The notes: generated from the letters alone by a model not told the origin. DNA of 64,000 nucleotides from Halochromatium glycolicum (GCF_016584085.1 NZ_NRSJ01000006.1:1-64000); one strand, 5' to 3'; numbered from the stretch's first letter, positions 50,803-59,954 are shown. Translations and numbers: made by a program.

Positions 50803-52446
50803 ATGACAATCACCACTTCCCCCCAACACGGCCGCGGGAGGCGTTTCCGGCTGATCGACGGACTGGCAGCCCTTGTCGCCATTGTGCTGATGCTGGTTGG
50901 TCTGCTCCGATTGGGCACGACGGATCAAGGTCTGACAACTGAGCACAGCACGCTCCCAGAGGCGCCGCTGACCGTCTATGAACCAATCGACGTCGATCAG
51001 GCCCCGATCGTCGTCATCGCCCACGGTTTCTCCGGGTCGCGCCAGATGATGCAGCCCTTCGCGCTGACCCTGGCGCGCAACGGCTATACCGTTGTCTCCC
51101 TCGATTTCCCTGGCCACGGTGCCAACCCGCGACCGCTCGAGGGTGCGATCGGCGCGCCGCGCCGCGCCCAGATCCTGCTCGACGCGCTGGCGGCGGTCGT
51201 CGATTATGCCGCTGCGCTGCCGCAATACGATGGCCGGCTGGCGCTCCTCGGGCACTCGATGGCAGGCGACATCGCGGTACGCTATGCGAGCACGGAGGCC
51301 GAGACCGACCCGGCGTCCATGCCGCCGCAGTCCGAGCCGACTTCTGGGCGTCCCGACCGGATCGGGGTCGACGCCCTGGTCGCCGTCTCTCCCTACCTGT
51401 CGCAAGAGCTCGGCCCGTACCAACCGGGCGAGAGCCCGGCCAATATGCTGTTCATCTATGGCGCCTGGGAGCCAGAGATGATCCATCAACAGGGCCGTGA
51501 GGCCGTCGCTGCGGTCGCGGGATTGCCGCCGGATCAGGTCGCTGCCGGGGTCACCTATGGCGGGCAGCAGAGCGGCAGTGCGCGCAGGCTGGTGATCGCC
51601 GACGCGGTCGAGCACATCGGCGTGCTCTACAGCCAGCAATCGCTGGAAGCGGCCCTGAGCTGGCTCAATCAGGTCTTCGATCACCAAGGCAGCGGTTGGG
51701 TGGATCGACGCGGCCTCTGGCTCGGACTCTACTTCTTAGGCGTGATACTGCTCGCCTGGCCCCTCAGTCGCCTGCTGCCGCGCGTGAGCCCGCAACCGCT
51801 GGGTGCCGGCCTCGAGTGGCGCCGATTGCTGCCCGTGGCCGCGCTGCCGGCACTGTTCACGCCGCTGATCCTCAGACCTGTTCCAAGCGATTTCCTGTCC
51901 ATTGCCATCGCCGACTACATCGCGCTGCATTTTGCGGTCTACGCCCTGCTCAGCGGCATCGCGCTCGTCCTCTGGGGCAAGCGCCCGAAGGCCGAACGGC
52001 CGCAAAGCTCCCTATCGGCGCTGATCATCGCGCTGGTCGCCGTGATCGTCTACCTGACCCTGACGATCGCCCTGCCAACGGATCGCTATGTCGCGGCCTT
52101 CCTGCCCGACCCGCATCGCGTCCTCATCCTGATCGTGCTGCTGACCGCGACGGCGCTCTGGTTCAGCATCGACGAATGGATCACGCGCGGCGAAGGCGCA
52201 GCCCGCGGCGCCTATGCGTTCACAAAAGGGCTCTTCTTGGCCTCTTTGATGCTCGCGGTCGCGTTGGACCTCGGGCAGCTGTTCTTCCTCGTCATCATCA
52301 TCCCGGCCATCCTGATCCTGTTCATCGTCTTCGGACTCTTCAGCGGCTGGATCTATCGCCGAACCGGGCACCCGTTGGTTGGCGCCCTGACCAATGCCCT
52401 CATCTTCGCGGTCGCGATTACAGCGAGCTTTCCAATCGCCGATTGA
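50803..52446 (+). CDS. Alpha/beta hydrolase fused to a multi-pass membrane domain
   Basis: 547 residues: a signal-anchor helix (DGLAALVAIVLMLVGLL), a periplasmic alpha/beta hydrolase domain (VVIAHGFSGSRQMMQPFALTLARNGYTVVSLDFPGHG, nucleophile GHSMAG with Ser152, and an acid/His end at VIADAVEHIGVLYS), then from about residue 305 a block of about seven hydrophobic helices. Many enzymes with this N-terminal layout act on lipids or peptides at the membrane. The role of the helical half is unknown. It is divergent from the cyclic-nucleotide-domain gene. Repeat C copy 2 follows directly after the stop. Confidence 0.78.
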   Translation: MTITTSPQHGRGRRFRLIDGLAALVAIVLMLVGLLRLGTTDQGLTTEHSTLPEAPLTVYEPIDVDQAPIVVIAHGFSGSRQMMQPFALTLARNGYTVVSLDFPGHGANPRPLEGAIGAPRRAQILLDALAAVVDYAAALPQYDGRLALLGHSMAGDIAVRYASTEAETDPASMPPQSEPTSGRPDRIGVDALVAVSPYLSQELGPYQPGESPANMLFIYGAWEPEMIHQQGREAVAAVAGLPPDQVAAGVTYGGQQSGSARRLVIADAVEHIGVLYSQQSLEAALSWLNQVFDHQGSGWVDRRGLWLGLYFLGVILLAWPLSRLLPRVSPQPLGAGLEWRRLLPVAALPALFTPLILRPVPSDFLSIAIADYIALHFAVYALLSGIALVLWGKRPKAERPQSSLSALIIALVAVIVYLTLTIALPTDRYVAAFLPDPHRVLILIVLLTATALWFSIDEWITRGEGAARGAYAFTKGLFLASLMLAVALDLGQLFFLVIIIPAILILFIVFGLFSGWIYRRTGHPLVGALTNALIFAVAITASFPIAD

Positions 52447-52452
52447 GCGCTC

Positions 52453-52660
52453 GTGCATCGCGTCAGAGAGACCGAGACCCTTTTCCTGCCACCGGGTCCT
52501 GCCACCGGGTCCTGCTATCTGTGCTCTCAGCGCTGTAGGAGCCCGCTTGCGGGCGATCTTCGTCGCCGCGAGCGCGGTCTGGTCGCCCGCAAGCGGGTTC
52601 CTACCGCACGACCCTTGCGGACAGCGTCAATCGGCCTCGGGATCGCCGCTTGCTTGCACC
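52453..52660. repeat. Nested palindromic repeat C, copy 2
   Basis: Begins GTGCATCGCGTCAGAGAGAC and ends CGCTTGCTTGCACC. The inner REP-type hairpin at 52535-52604 (GTAGGAGCCCGCTTGCGGGC ... GCCCGCAAGCGGGTTCCTAC) is in the opposite orientation to that of copy 1. It contains a tandem duplication of TGCCACCGGGTCC. Confidence 0.85.
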
Positions 52661-52803
52661 CGTTCGATCGACCCTTGCCGCGCGCTTTCCCGCATTGCGA
52701 ACCCGGTCATAATTCGTTAACCGGCGCATTGCCTCTACGGGGTGCCAGTGCTACATCTCTGTAAGACGATTAGTTCGATGCCGCTTGAGAAGAAGCCGAC
52801 CGA

Positions 52804-53646
52804 ATGGCCCAATCTGACCCAGCGCGCCAACCTGGCGCCGGCCCTTGGCATGCCAGGCAGGGTATCCAGCGCGTGCTGCAGTTCACCGACCTCCATCTCT
52901 ACGCCGATCCAGATCAGACCCTGTTCGGCGTTCCGACCCGCTCCACCTTCGAGGCGGTCCTTGCGCAGTCACAGGTAAGACATTGGCCGCCCGACGTGAT
53001 CCTCTTCACAGGCGATCTGGTCCATGACGAACGCCTCGAGGGCTACCGTTACCTGCGCCAAGTCATCGACCGCTGTGGTATCCCCTGCTTTTGCATCCCG
53101 GGCAACCATGATCATAAGGGGCTCCTCGCGAAGGCGGTCGACGCCCTCGCAGCCGAGCCCTTTCGTGCCGAGCGGATCGGCAGCTGGGATCTCTTGCTCT
53201 TGGATTCCACGATCGACGGCTCGGACGCCGGACGGCTGCAGCCGGGAACGCTCGAGGCAGTCGAACAGCATCTCGCCTCGAACCAGGGGCGCCCGACGCT
53301 GATCTCCCTCCATCACCAGCCGGTCCCGGTCGGCAGTCGCTGGATCGACACCATGAAGGTCGAGGACGGTGCAGCGCTCCTCGGGCTGACGGCTCGCTAT
53401 CCTCAGCTCCGGTTGATCCTGTGGGGCCATGTCCACCAGTCGTTTGACCGACGGCAGGGGTCCACGCGGCTCCTCGCCACGCCCTCTACCTGCGCTCAAT
53501 TCGCACCGGGTCATGAAGAATTCACCCTCGATGACGAGCCGCCCGGTTATCGCTGGCTGGAACTCCACGCGGACGGACGCCTCAACACCGGCATCGAGCG
53601 TGTCGAGGTCATCCCTCAGGCGGTCGAGAAGCCACTCCTGTGCTGA
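52804..53646 (+). CDS. cpdA: 3',5'-cyclic AMP phosphodiesterase CpdA
   Basis: Hydrolyses cAMP to AMP. Class III phosphodiesterase motifs are in order: FTDLHLYAD (D29, H31), FTGDLVHD (near 70), PGNHDHKG (N101-H102), SLHHQPVPVGS and LILWGHVHQSFD. The GFFS-like substrate loop near ATPSTCAQFAPG is standard. 280 residues. Its last 31 bases overlap the end of the convergent acylphosphatase gene. Confidence 0.92.
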   Translation: MAQSDPARQPGAGPWHARQGIQRVLQFTDLHLYADPDQTLFGVPTRSTFEAVLAQSQVRHWPPDVILFTGDLVHDERLEGYRYLRQVIDRCGIPCFCIPGNHDHKGLLAKAVDALAAEPFRAERIGSWDLLLLDSTIDGSDAGRLQPGTLEAVEQHLASNQGRPTLISLHHQPVPVGSRWIDTMKVEDGAALLGLTARYPQLRLILWGHVHQSFDRRQGSTRLLATPSTCAQFAPGHEEFTLDDEPPGYRWLELHADGRLNTGIERVEVIPQAVEKPLLC

Positions 53647-53915
53647 TAGGCGACCGACTCGCAGGCGACGTCGGTGACCTCGGCAGCTGAGGGGCCGCGA
53701 CCGAGCCAGGCCTTGAACGCATCCAACGCCTCGGGCTGGCCGCAAGCCAGTACCTCGACCCGGCCATCGGGAAGGTTGCTCGCATAGCCGGACACGCCCA
53801 GTCGCTGCGCCTGATCACGGGCCGACGCGCGAAAGAAGACGCCTTGAACACGCCCGCTGATCAAGCAGCGCATGCAGCGAGCACCGTCGGATGGTTTCGG
53901 CTCGGGCTGATTCAT
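53616..53915 (-). CDS. acyP: Acylphosphatase
   Basis: Small alpha/beta enzyme hydrolysing acyl phosphates; 99 residues. The signature ISGRVQGVFFRASARDQAQRLGVSGYASNLPDGRVEV contains the catalytic Arg and Asn, and GPSAAEVTDV follows. ATG at 53915 has AGGAGA upstream. Repeat D copy 2 begins 18 bases before the start codon, so the promoter must lie within or beyond the repeat. The 3' end overlaps cpdA on the other strand. Confidence 0.93.
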   Translation of the reverse strand: MNQPEPKPSDGARCMRCLISGRVQGVFFRASARDQAQRLGVSGYASNLPDGRVEVLACGQPEALDAFKAWLGRGPSAAEVTDVACESVAYQHRSGFSTA

Positions 53916-53932
53916 TGCGGATCTCCTGCGTC

Positions 53933-54013
53933 TACACTGGGTCCAGTTTGGGATGTGCAATTTTGACCGCGCCTGCTGCGGAAGAATGACGTTTCTGCCT
54001 CTGGACGCGGTTT
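53933..54013 (-). repeat. Dispersed repeat D, copy 2
   Basis: Reverse-oriented copy of 39661-39740, with ends TACACTGGGTCCAG and CTGGACGCGGTTT. It lies immediately upstream of acyP. Confidence 0.9.
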
Positions 54014-54071
54014 AATCGGTCGCTAATCTGACCTGAAACGGTCCTGATCTGAAACGGATTCGATCGAATAC

Positions 54072-54110
54072 GGGCCTGTGCGAACAAGGGCCTGTGCGAA
54101 CAAGGGCCTG
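54072..54110. repeat. 16-bp tandem repeat
   Basis: GGGCCTGTGCGAACAA, two full copies and a partial third, between acyP and the thioredoxin gene. Confidence 0.85.
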
Positions 54111-54166
54111 CGCTGGCAACGCTAGCTGGGCCCGAGCGAGCGGCAATCGGCTCTGTTACTGACTTG

Positions 54167-54748
54167 CTACGGGCCGGCGAGCGACGCCTGCTGCCCGGCG
54201 CTGCGCATGGCCCGCTTGTACTTGGTGAACGTGGTCTCCTTGTAGGCGTCTTCAACGACGTATCGACCGAGGAGCATGAACTCCTCGACATCGCGGGTCG
54301 CGCCCGTGTAGCGCGCCACGAGCTTGCCATCGAGATCGAAGAACGCGAACACCGGGGTCGCGCGAACACGGAACTGCTTGAGCGCGAACTCCTTCTCCGG
54401 TGCGGTATTGCCCTCGAAGTCGACAACCTCGATATCCCCCTCGACATCGACCGGGAAGATCAGAAAGTGCTCGCGAAAGTAGTCCTGAACCTCGGGCTGA
54501 TTCAGCACGCGGGTCTTCATCCGGTGACAGAACGGACATTCATCCATCTCGAACATCAGCAGGATGCCGTCCTTGCCCTCGTCCTGAGCGAGCTGAAGCT
54601 CTTCGCTGAAGTCGCCGAAGGTCTGGTTGAAGAAATAGTCGCCCGGATCACGGCCTGGATCGGCGGCGAGGGCCGGCCCGGCCAGCAACATCAATAGCGG
54701 CAGCGCCGCGAAGCGCTTCACCGCTCCCATGTATCGCATCAAAGACAT
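54167..54748 (-). CDS. Periplasmic thioredoxin-fold protein (SoxW-like)
   Basis: 193 residues with a signal peptide (FAALPLLMLLAGPALA|ADPG). The redox motif MDECPFCHRM has Cys71 and Cys74 (CPFC), and the segments YFREHFLIFPVDVEGDIEVVDFEGN and RVRATPVFAFFDLDGKLVARYTG, with cis-Pro in RATPVF, fit the SoxW/thiol-disulfide family. In purple sulfur bacteria such proteins keep sulfur-oxidation or cytochrome-assembly partners reduced, but no sox or ccm gene is nearby. ATG at 54748 has GAGGA seven bases upstream; the frame continues upstream without a signal peptide. Confidence 0.85.
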   Translation of the reverse strand: MSLMRYMGAVKRFAALPLLMLLAGPALAADPGRDPGDYFFNQTFGDFSEELQLAQDEGKDGILLMFEMDECPFCHRMKTRVLNQPEVQDYFREHFLIFPVDVEGDIEVVDFEGNTAPEKEFALKQFRVRATPVFAFFDLDGKLVARYTGATRDVEEFMLLGRYVVEDAYKETTFTKYKRAMRSAGQQASLAGP

Positions 54749-55318
54749 CGTCGATTCCTCAAGGTCGATTGATCTCGCCACGCATCCCACAGATCTGCCC
54801 ATCTGAAGCAGAGCACCCACATCCTGGCCCCATCGTGATCGCATCAGGAGGGACCCTTCTCGGTCCAGAACAACGGCACCCGCGGCAGGACGGCTCCATA
54901 GGCCTTTGCTGCAGACCCGAGCAGGAACGCGGCGGTTCCCAGCAGGGGTCCTCAGACCTTGCGGCCATCGAGGACCCAAGCCTGGGCAGGCGTCTCGGTC
55001 GCCAACGCATTGTGCGAACAAGACGGCGGCGTTGCAACGCGCGGCCCGACACGGCCGCTCGACGAACCCGCTGAAGATGAACCCACTTATTGTCCCGACT
55101 GATGTGATCCGGACACCAAGAGGCCGCCAGATACCGCAAATAGGCGGCTCCTCCGTTTGGATGAGTCCCGGCGGAACGACAAGCCGAACCCACTGAAGCC
55201 GAAGCGGGTAAACTGGTGGCGCACGACAGACAATCCGCCCATTCGAGTCCCAACGGGTCATCGTAGACCGATCACGAGGCGTCCAGGATAGCCCGCCGAG
55301 CGGCTCCGGCAGCAGGTT
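54749..55318. other. 570-base spacer, no gene recognised
   Basis: Divergent intergenic region between the thioredoxin and nupC genes. Open frames here lack family features and have composition unlike coding DNA nearby. A TGTGCGAACAAGA piece at about 55012 echoes the 16-bp tandem repeat at 54072. It could hold promoters for both genes or decayed sequence. Confidence 0.4.
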
Positions 55319-56647
55319 ATGACCACCTCGATCGCGCAACTGCTGCAGGGTTCATTCGGGATCGCCGTGCTGATCCTGATCGCCTGGCTGCTCAGCGAGA
55401 ACCGCCGGGCCATCTCCTACCGGGTCCTGATCGGCGGACTCGGCCTGCAGCTTGCGCTCGCCGGTCTTCTGCTCGGAGTGCCCGAAGCGCGCAGCCTGTT
55501 CATCGCGATCAATGCGGTGGTCGAGGGTATCCAAAAGGCCACAGATGCCGGGGCCGGCTTCGTCTTCGGCTATCTGGGCGGCGGTCCGGCCCCGTTCGAG
55601 ATCGTCGAGCCCAGCAATCGTTTCATCCTCGCCTTCCGCGCCCTACCGCTGGTGCTGGTCATCGGCGCCCTCTCGGCGCTGCTATTCCACTGGCGAGTGC
55701 TGCCACTGGTCGTCAACGCGCTCGCATGGCTCCTACGCCGCAGCCTCGGGGTCAGTGGCGCGCTGGGCCTCGGCACCGCAGCCAATATCTTCATGGGGAT
55801 GGTCGAGGCGCCGCTGCTGATCAGGCCTTATCTGAAGGCGATGAGCCGAGGTGAGCTGTTCGCGCTGATGGTCACCGGCATGGCAACCATTGCCGGAACC
55901 GTGATGATGCTCTATGCCTCATTGCTGGGCGACAGCATCCCGAACGCGCTCGGCCATCTGTTGACCGCCTCGCTGATCAGCGCCCCGGCCGCGCTAGCGG
56001 TCGCCGAGCTGATGGTGCCGATGCAGTTCCATGGCAAGGCGATCGCCAACGCCGAGGACAACGCCGAGGCCAACACCGATCCGCCTCCAGTCGGCGCCCC
56101 GGACGTGCCCGCAACAGGGCTCGAGAGCCGCTATGGCAGCACCCTGGATGCGATCACACGGGGTACATTGGAAGCGGTCCCACTGCTGCTCAACATCATC
56201 GCGCTGTTGATCGTGATGGTCGCACTGGTGACCCTGGCCAACGAGCTGCTCGCCTTCCTGCCTCAGGTCGGTGGCCAATCGCTGCAGTTGGAGCGCATGC
56301 TCGGCTGGCTATTCGCGCCGCTGGTCTGGCTGATCGGCATCCCCTGGCAGGAGGCGACGACTGCCGGCGCCTTGATGGGAACCAAGACGGTGCTCAATGA
56401 GCTCCTGGCCTTCGTCGCGCTGGCCGAACTGCCGCCAGGCGCCCTTTCGGAGCGTAGCCGGCTGATCATGACCTATGCGCTCTGCGGCTTCGCCAACCTC
56501 GGCAGCCTCGGGATCATGCTCGGCGGGCTCGGCAGCCTGGTGCCGGAGCGCCGCGCCGAGATCGCCGCGCTGGGCCTCAAATCGATCTTCGCGGGCACCC
56601 TCGCGACCCTGATGACCGGAGCCGTCGCAGGTTTTCTGATCGGGTAG
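55319..56647 (+). CDS. nupC: Concentrative nucleoside transporter (CNT/NupC family)
   Basis: Ion-coupled nucleoside uptake across the inner membrane. 442 residues and about ten helices. CNT motifs seen: FVFGYLGGGPAPFE, the gate region, ANIFMGMVEAPLLIRPYL, MATIAGTVMMLYASLLG, and IGIPWQEATTAGALMGTKTVLNELLAF...ERSRLIMTYALCGFANLGSLGIMLGGLG. An inserted hydrophilic loop (ANAEDNAEANTDPPP) lies before the sixth helix block. ATG follows GCAGG. Downstream, palindrome E3 separates it from the convergent RNase gene. Confidence 0.92.
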   Translation: MTTSIAQLLQGSFGIAVLILIAWLLSENRRAISYRVLIGGLGLQLALAGLLLGVPEARSLFIAINAVVEGIQKATDAGAGFVFGYLGGGPAPFEIVEPSNRFILAFRALPLVLVIGALSALLFHWRVLPLVVNALAWLLRRSLGVSGALGLGTAANIFMGMVEAPLLIRPYLKAMSRGELFALMVTGMATIAGTVMMLYASLLGDSIPNALGHLLTASLISAPAALAVAELMVPMQFHGKAIANAEDNAEANTDPPPVGAPDVPATGLESRYGSTLDAITRGTLEAVPLLLNIIALLIVMVALVTLANELLAFLPQVGGQSLQLERMLGWLFAPLVWLIGIPWQEATTAGALMGTKTVLNELLAFVALAELPPGALSERSRLIMTYALCGFANLGSLGIMLGGLGSLVPERRAEIAALGLKSIFAGTLATLMTGAVAGFLIG

Positions 56648-56723
56648 GCGATGCTGGCTACCGGCGCCCAGCCGGTTCGCTCATCGGCCAGTTCACTCAT
56701 CAGCTGGGTTAGAGCTATTTCAT

Positions 56724-56788
56724 CTGATCGCCGGACAGAAGACGCCACAGGGTTCAGGGCCTGCACATCGATCTCGTCCGGCGGTCAG
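56724..56788. repeat. Palindromic repeat E-like element, copy 3
   Basis: Arms CTGATCGCCGGACAG and CGTCCGGCGGTCAG resemble the ends of repeat E, with a different centre. Placed between two convergent genes, it could act as a two-way terminator. Confidence 0.6.
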
Positions 56789-56833
56789 CATCACTGCCTA
56801 TACTCACCGGCCGGTTTGCTCGGCAGGACTCGG

Positions 56834-58696
56834 TCAACCGCGAACGCGAAACTGACATTCGCCCTGCGCCAGATCGACCTCGGCCAACGCCAACGGGATG
56901 CGCTGATCGAGGGCCATATCCGGCTTCGCGCGGATGCGGGTCTCGAGTGCCAGCGGCGGGATCATCAGGACGGCCTTGCGCTCCTGCAGCTCGACGACGA
57001 CCCCCTCGCCGCTCCAACGCGGATTCCGGCCGAGGTGGACCAGCTTCCAATGCAGGTTGGACTGCCGCTCGGCACGACGCGCCGTCATTGCACCCTGCTC
57101 GGCCTCCCCGATCCGGCGGCTGACCTGCTCCGCCGTCAAGGGCTCGGCGCCCTGCAGGTGCGCACGCAGCTGCTGATGGACGAGCAGATCGCTGTAGCGG
57201 CGCAATGGGCTGGTCGCACGGGTGTAGGCATCGAGCCCGAGGCCGAAATGCCGGCTCGGCTCCCCAACCAGACTGCGGCTTGGCTTGAACAGGCGCCGGT
57301 AGGCGTACATCGCGGCCATGCCGGCCGGCTGCTCGATCCGCTCCGGCGCCGGCTGGGTCGCGTACGGGATCGGGATCGCACGCGCCTGACAGTAACGCGC
57401 CGCCGCCTCGCCGGCCATCAGCATCAGCTCGGTGACCAGCGCACGCGCGCCGCTGCGCTCGACCGGACGGATCACCACCTCGCCCTCCTGGACGCGGACG
57501 CTGACCTCGGGCAGATCGATCTCGGTCGCCCCCTGGGCCAGGCGTCGTGCCCGATACCGCTCGGCCACGGCAGCGAGCTCGGACAGCGGCGGTTGCTCGA
57601 GACGCCGATCGGCCTCGGCGTAGCTCAGACGCTGCACCCGGACCAGACTCGGCTGTACTAGGACGTCGGCGATCGCCCCCTCGGCATCGAGGGTGATACC
57701 GAACGACAGCGCCGGCGACCGCTCCTGGAGCCCGAGCCCGAGCTGTTCGGTCACTGCCGGAGGAAGCATATGAATCGTGCGCTCGGGCAGATAGAGGTTG
57801 GCGCCACGCGCGCGCGCCTCCTGCTCGAGCTCGCTATCGGCAGCGACCAGGTGCGCCACATCGGCCACGTGGACCCAGACCCGCTCGCCATCGACGCTGA
57901 TCGCATCATCGGGGTCCTGGTTGCCCTCATCGTCGATCGCGAGTGCCGGCAGATAGGTCAGATCGAGCCGATCCGACTCGCGCCCCACATCAGGCGCTGC
58001 ATCAGCGGCGACCGCGAGGCTTGGAACCGGTACTGCGCTGTCCTCCTGCGGCGCGCCAACCCGAACCGGATAGGGGTTGTGCTCCGGTTCCCAGTAGCCG
58101 ACCGCGACCAACAGCCGATAGGCGCTAGCCGGGTTTTCTTCGTAACCAAGCGCCTTCAAGATGCGGCTATGCTCACCCTGGGCAGTCGCCAGCCGCTCGA
58201 CCTCTTGGAGCGATTCCCGGTCGGTGTCGGCAAACCGGCCCTCCCGAAGCCGCTCCAGCATCTCGGCCCAGGCGCGCTCCGCGCTCGCCTTGGCCTCGCG
58301 CTCGGCGCGATCGCGCTCGATCGCTTCGGCCGCGCGCGGTCGCAGCACCGCGGTGGTTCCCTCGAACCAAAGCCCCTCACTGAGCCATTCCCACGCGCCC
58401 CAGGCCGCCCCCGGCGTGTGCTCGCCGTAGAGCAGTTCGGCCAGCTCCTTGAGATCGCTCTCCGTGCCCTCGAGCAGCTCCCAGGCCTCTTGCGGATCAA
58501 CCTCCGATGGCCTTAGGTTGCTCAAGCTCGTGACCGGCCCCGGATGCAGCGGCAGCACGTCCTTGGGGCGCACGCGCTTGGTCTGCCCGCCCTCGATCTC
58601 GATCTCGATCTTGTCCGCTGTGGCGAGGACCCGGGCCGGGCGGCTCTTGTAGACAACAAGGCTGCCAGTGCGCGGCGTGGCTTGATGGAAGGACAA
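56834..58696 (-). CDS. RNase II/R-family 3'-5' exoribonuclease (RNB domain)
   Basis: 620 residues. Catalytic RNB motif LAIDDEGNQDPDDAISVDG near residue 265 provides the acidic metal ligands, followed by VWVHVADVAHLV, YLPERTIHMLP and the RNB end YTRATSPLRRYSDLLVHQQL. The N-terminal part is not a typical cold-shock domain but a small SH3-like barrel (VVYKSRPARVLATADKIEIEIEGGQTKRVRPKDV), as in the shorter RNase II-like enzymes of purple bacteria and cyanobacteria. Start TTG at 58696 is supported by GAGAGG about eight bases upstream; no earlier ATG fits. Confidence 0.9.
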   Translation of the reverse strand: MSFHQATPRTGSLVVYKSRPARVLATADKIEIEIEGGQTKRVRPKDVLPLHPGPVTSLSNLRPSEVDPQEAWELLEGTESDLKELAELLYGEHTPGAAWGAWEWLSEGLWFEGTTAVLRPRAAEAIERDRAEREAKASAERAWAEMLERLREGRFADTDRESLQEVERLATAQGEHSRILKALGYEENPASAYRLLVAVGYWEPEHNPYPVRVGAPQEDSAVPVPSLAVAADAAPDVGRESDRLDLTYLPALAIDDEGNQDPDDAISVDGERVWVHVADVAHLVAADSELEQEARARGANLYLPERTIHMLPPAVTEQLGLGLQERSPALSFGITLDAEGAIADVLVQPSLVRVQRLSYAEADRRLEQPPLSELAAVAERYRARRLAQGATEIDLPEVSVRVQEGEVVIRPVERSGARALVTELMLMAGEAAARYCQARAIPIPYATQPAPERIEQPAGMAAMYAYRRLFKPSRSLVGEPSRHFGLGLDAYTRATSPLRRYSDLLVHQQLRAHLQGAEPLTAEQVSRRIGEAEQGAMTARRAERQSNLHWKLVHLGRNPRWSGEGVVVELQERKAVLMIPPLALETRIRAKPDMALDQRIPLALAEVDLAQGECQFRVRG

Positions 58697-58802
58697 GGCG
58701 GTGTTACCTCTCGTGCTAGGCGCGACTGTTCGGCAGCCGCCTGAAGGGAGCCGAACCCGTCACTATATCAGCTGCACCCGGCGCGGGGCGCATTCCGCTA
58801 TG

Positions 58803-58917
58803 ATGGATGCAAGCGAGACCTGACCATGTACCGAGCTGGCCCTGTCGCAGAAGCCAGGTCACACCAACCTAGCAGTCGATGGATCGGCCAGCGAGCGAGA
58901 CCCGACCATGCATACCG
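58803..58917 (+). repeat. Direct repeat of the ygfZ start region
   Basis: ATGGATGCAAGCGAGACCTG...ACCATGTACCGA (about 58803-58833) recurs at about 58879-58917 as ATGGATCGGCCAGCGAGCGA...ACCATGCATACCGA, 80 bases on. The second copy carries the real ygfZ ATG at 58908. Confidence 0.75.
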
Positions 58918-59954
58918 ATTGGCAAGCCTTTCTCGAGTCCCAGAGCGGTCGTCCCGGTGACGACGGCGCCGCCCGTTTCGACGATGCCCCAGCCGAGCCC
59001 GAGTGCGCGCTCGTCGACCTATCGCATCTCGGCGTGATCGCGGTCGCCGGCCCCGATGCCATCGACTTCCTGCAGGGACAGCTCAGCAATGATCTGCGCG
59101 AGCTCTCCGAGACCCATACACAGTTCAACAGCCATTGCAGTCCCAAAGGCCGCATGCTCGCAAGCTTCCGCGTGCTGCGTTTCGAAGAAAGCCTGTTCCT
59201 GGTGCTGCCACGCTCGATGATGGACACCCTGTTGAAGCGGCTACGGATGTTCCTGCTCCGGTCACAGGCGACCATCGATGACGTCAGTGATGCGCTGGTC
59301 TGCTTCGGCATCGTTGGCGACTGCGTCGACGACTCGCTGAGACACGCATACGGTGATCTGCCGGAAACAGTCAACGGGATGATCCGCGCCGGCGATAGCG
59401 CATTGATCCGCGTCGCCGGCACGCCCTCTCGATACCTGGTGCTCGGCCCAGTCGACTCCGCCCGTGCCACCTGGGACGCTGCCAAGGCGGCCGGCGCCGT
59501 GCCCGCGAATCCCGAGCACTGGACGCTTCACGACATTCGCGCCGGCATCCCGACCGTCCTTCCGGAGACCAGCGACAGCTTCGTGCCGCAGATGGCGAAC
59601 ATGCAGCTGATCGATGGGGTCAGCTTCCACAAGGGCTGCTACACCGGTCAGGAGGTCGTCGCGCGGATGCAGTACCTCGGCAAGCTCAAGCGCCGGATGT
59701 ACATCGCCCGCGCAGAGCTGCCCCCAGACGCCGAGCCGCCGGCACCTGGAACGCCGCTTGGCGCTGCCTCGAGCAGCTCGGAGCAAGCGCCAGGCCGGGT
59801 CGTGAACGCCTGTGCGACCGCACCAGGCCGCTATGAGCTGCTCGTCGTCGGCGAGATCAGCGCTGCTGAGTCGGGTGATCTGCGACTCGGCGGTACCGAC
59901 GGGCCGGCGCTCGAGGTCAGCCCGCCGCCCTATGGGTTTCCCGCCGAGGTCTGA
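58908..59954 (+). CDS. ygfZ: Folate-dependent protein YgfZ (Fe-S cluster repair/assembly)
   Basis: GcvT-like protein that uses tetrahydrofolate and helps maintain [4Fe-4S] enzymes such as MiaB. The signature FHKGCYTGQEVVARMQYLGKLKRRMY near residue 245 contains the conserved Cys of KGCYxGQ. The N-terminal VIAVAGPDAIDFLQGQLSNDLREL...HCSPKGRML also fits. 348 residues. The 3' part has an Ala/Ser-rich loop (GAASSSSEQAPG). Many Fe-S and radical SAM enzymes (BchE, QueG, IspH) in this window would be clients in principle. Confidence 0.93.
   Translation: MHTDWQAFLESQSGRPGDDGAARFDDAPAEPECALVDLSHLGVIAVAGPDAIDFLQGQLSNDLRELSETHTQFNSHCSPKGRMLASFRVLRFEESLFLVLPRSMMDTLLKRLRMFLLRSQATIDDVSDALVCFGIVGDCVDDSLRHAYGDLPETVNGMIRAGDSALIRVAGTPSRYLVLGPVDSARATWDAAKAAGAVPANPEHWTLHDIRAGIPTVLPETSDSFVPQMANMQLIDGVSFHKGCYTGQEVVARMQYLGKLKRRMYIARAELPPDAEPPAPGTPLGAASSSSEQAPGRVVNACATAPGRYELLVVGEISAAESGDLRLGGTDGPALEVSPPPYGFPAEV

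Noticed and set aside
54759..55253. 164-codon minus-strand frame in the thioredoxin-nupC spacer
   Set aside because: Cys/Arg/Ser-rich composition unlike neighbours, no ribosome site and no family motif.
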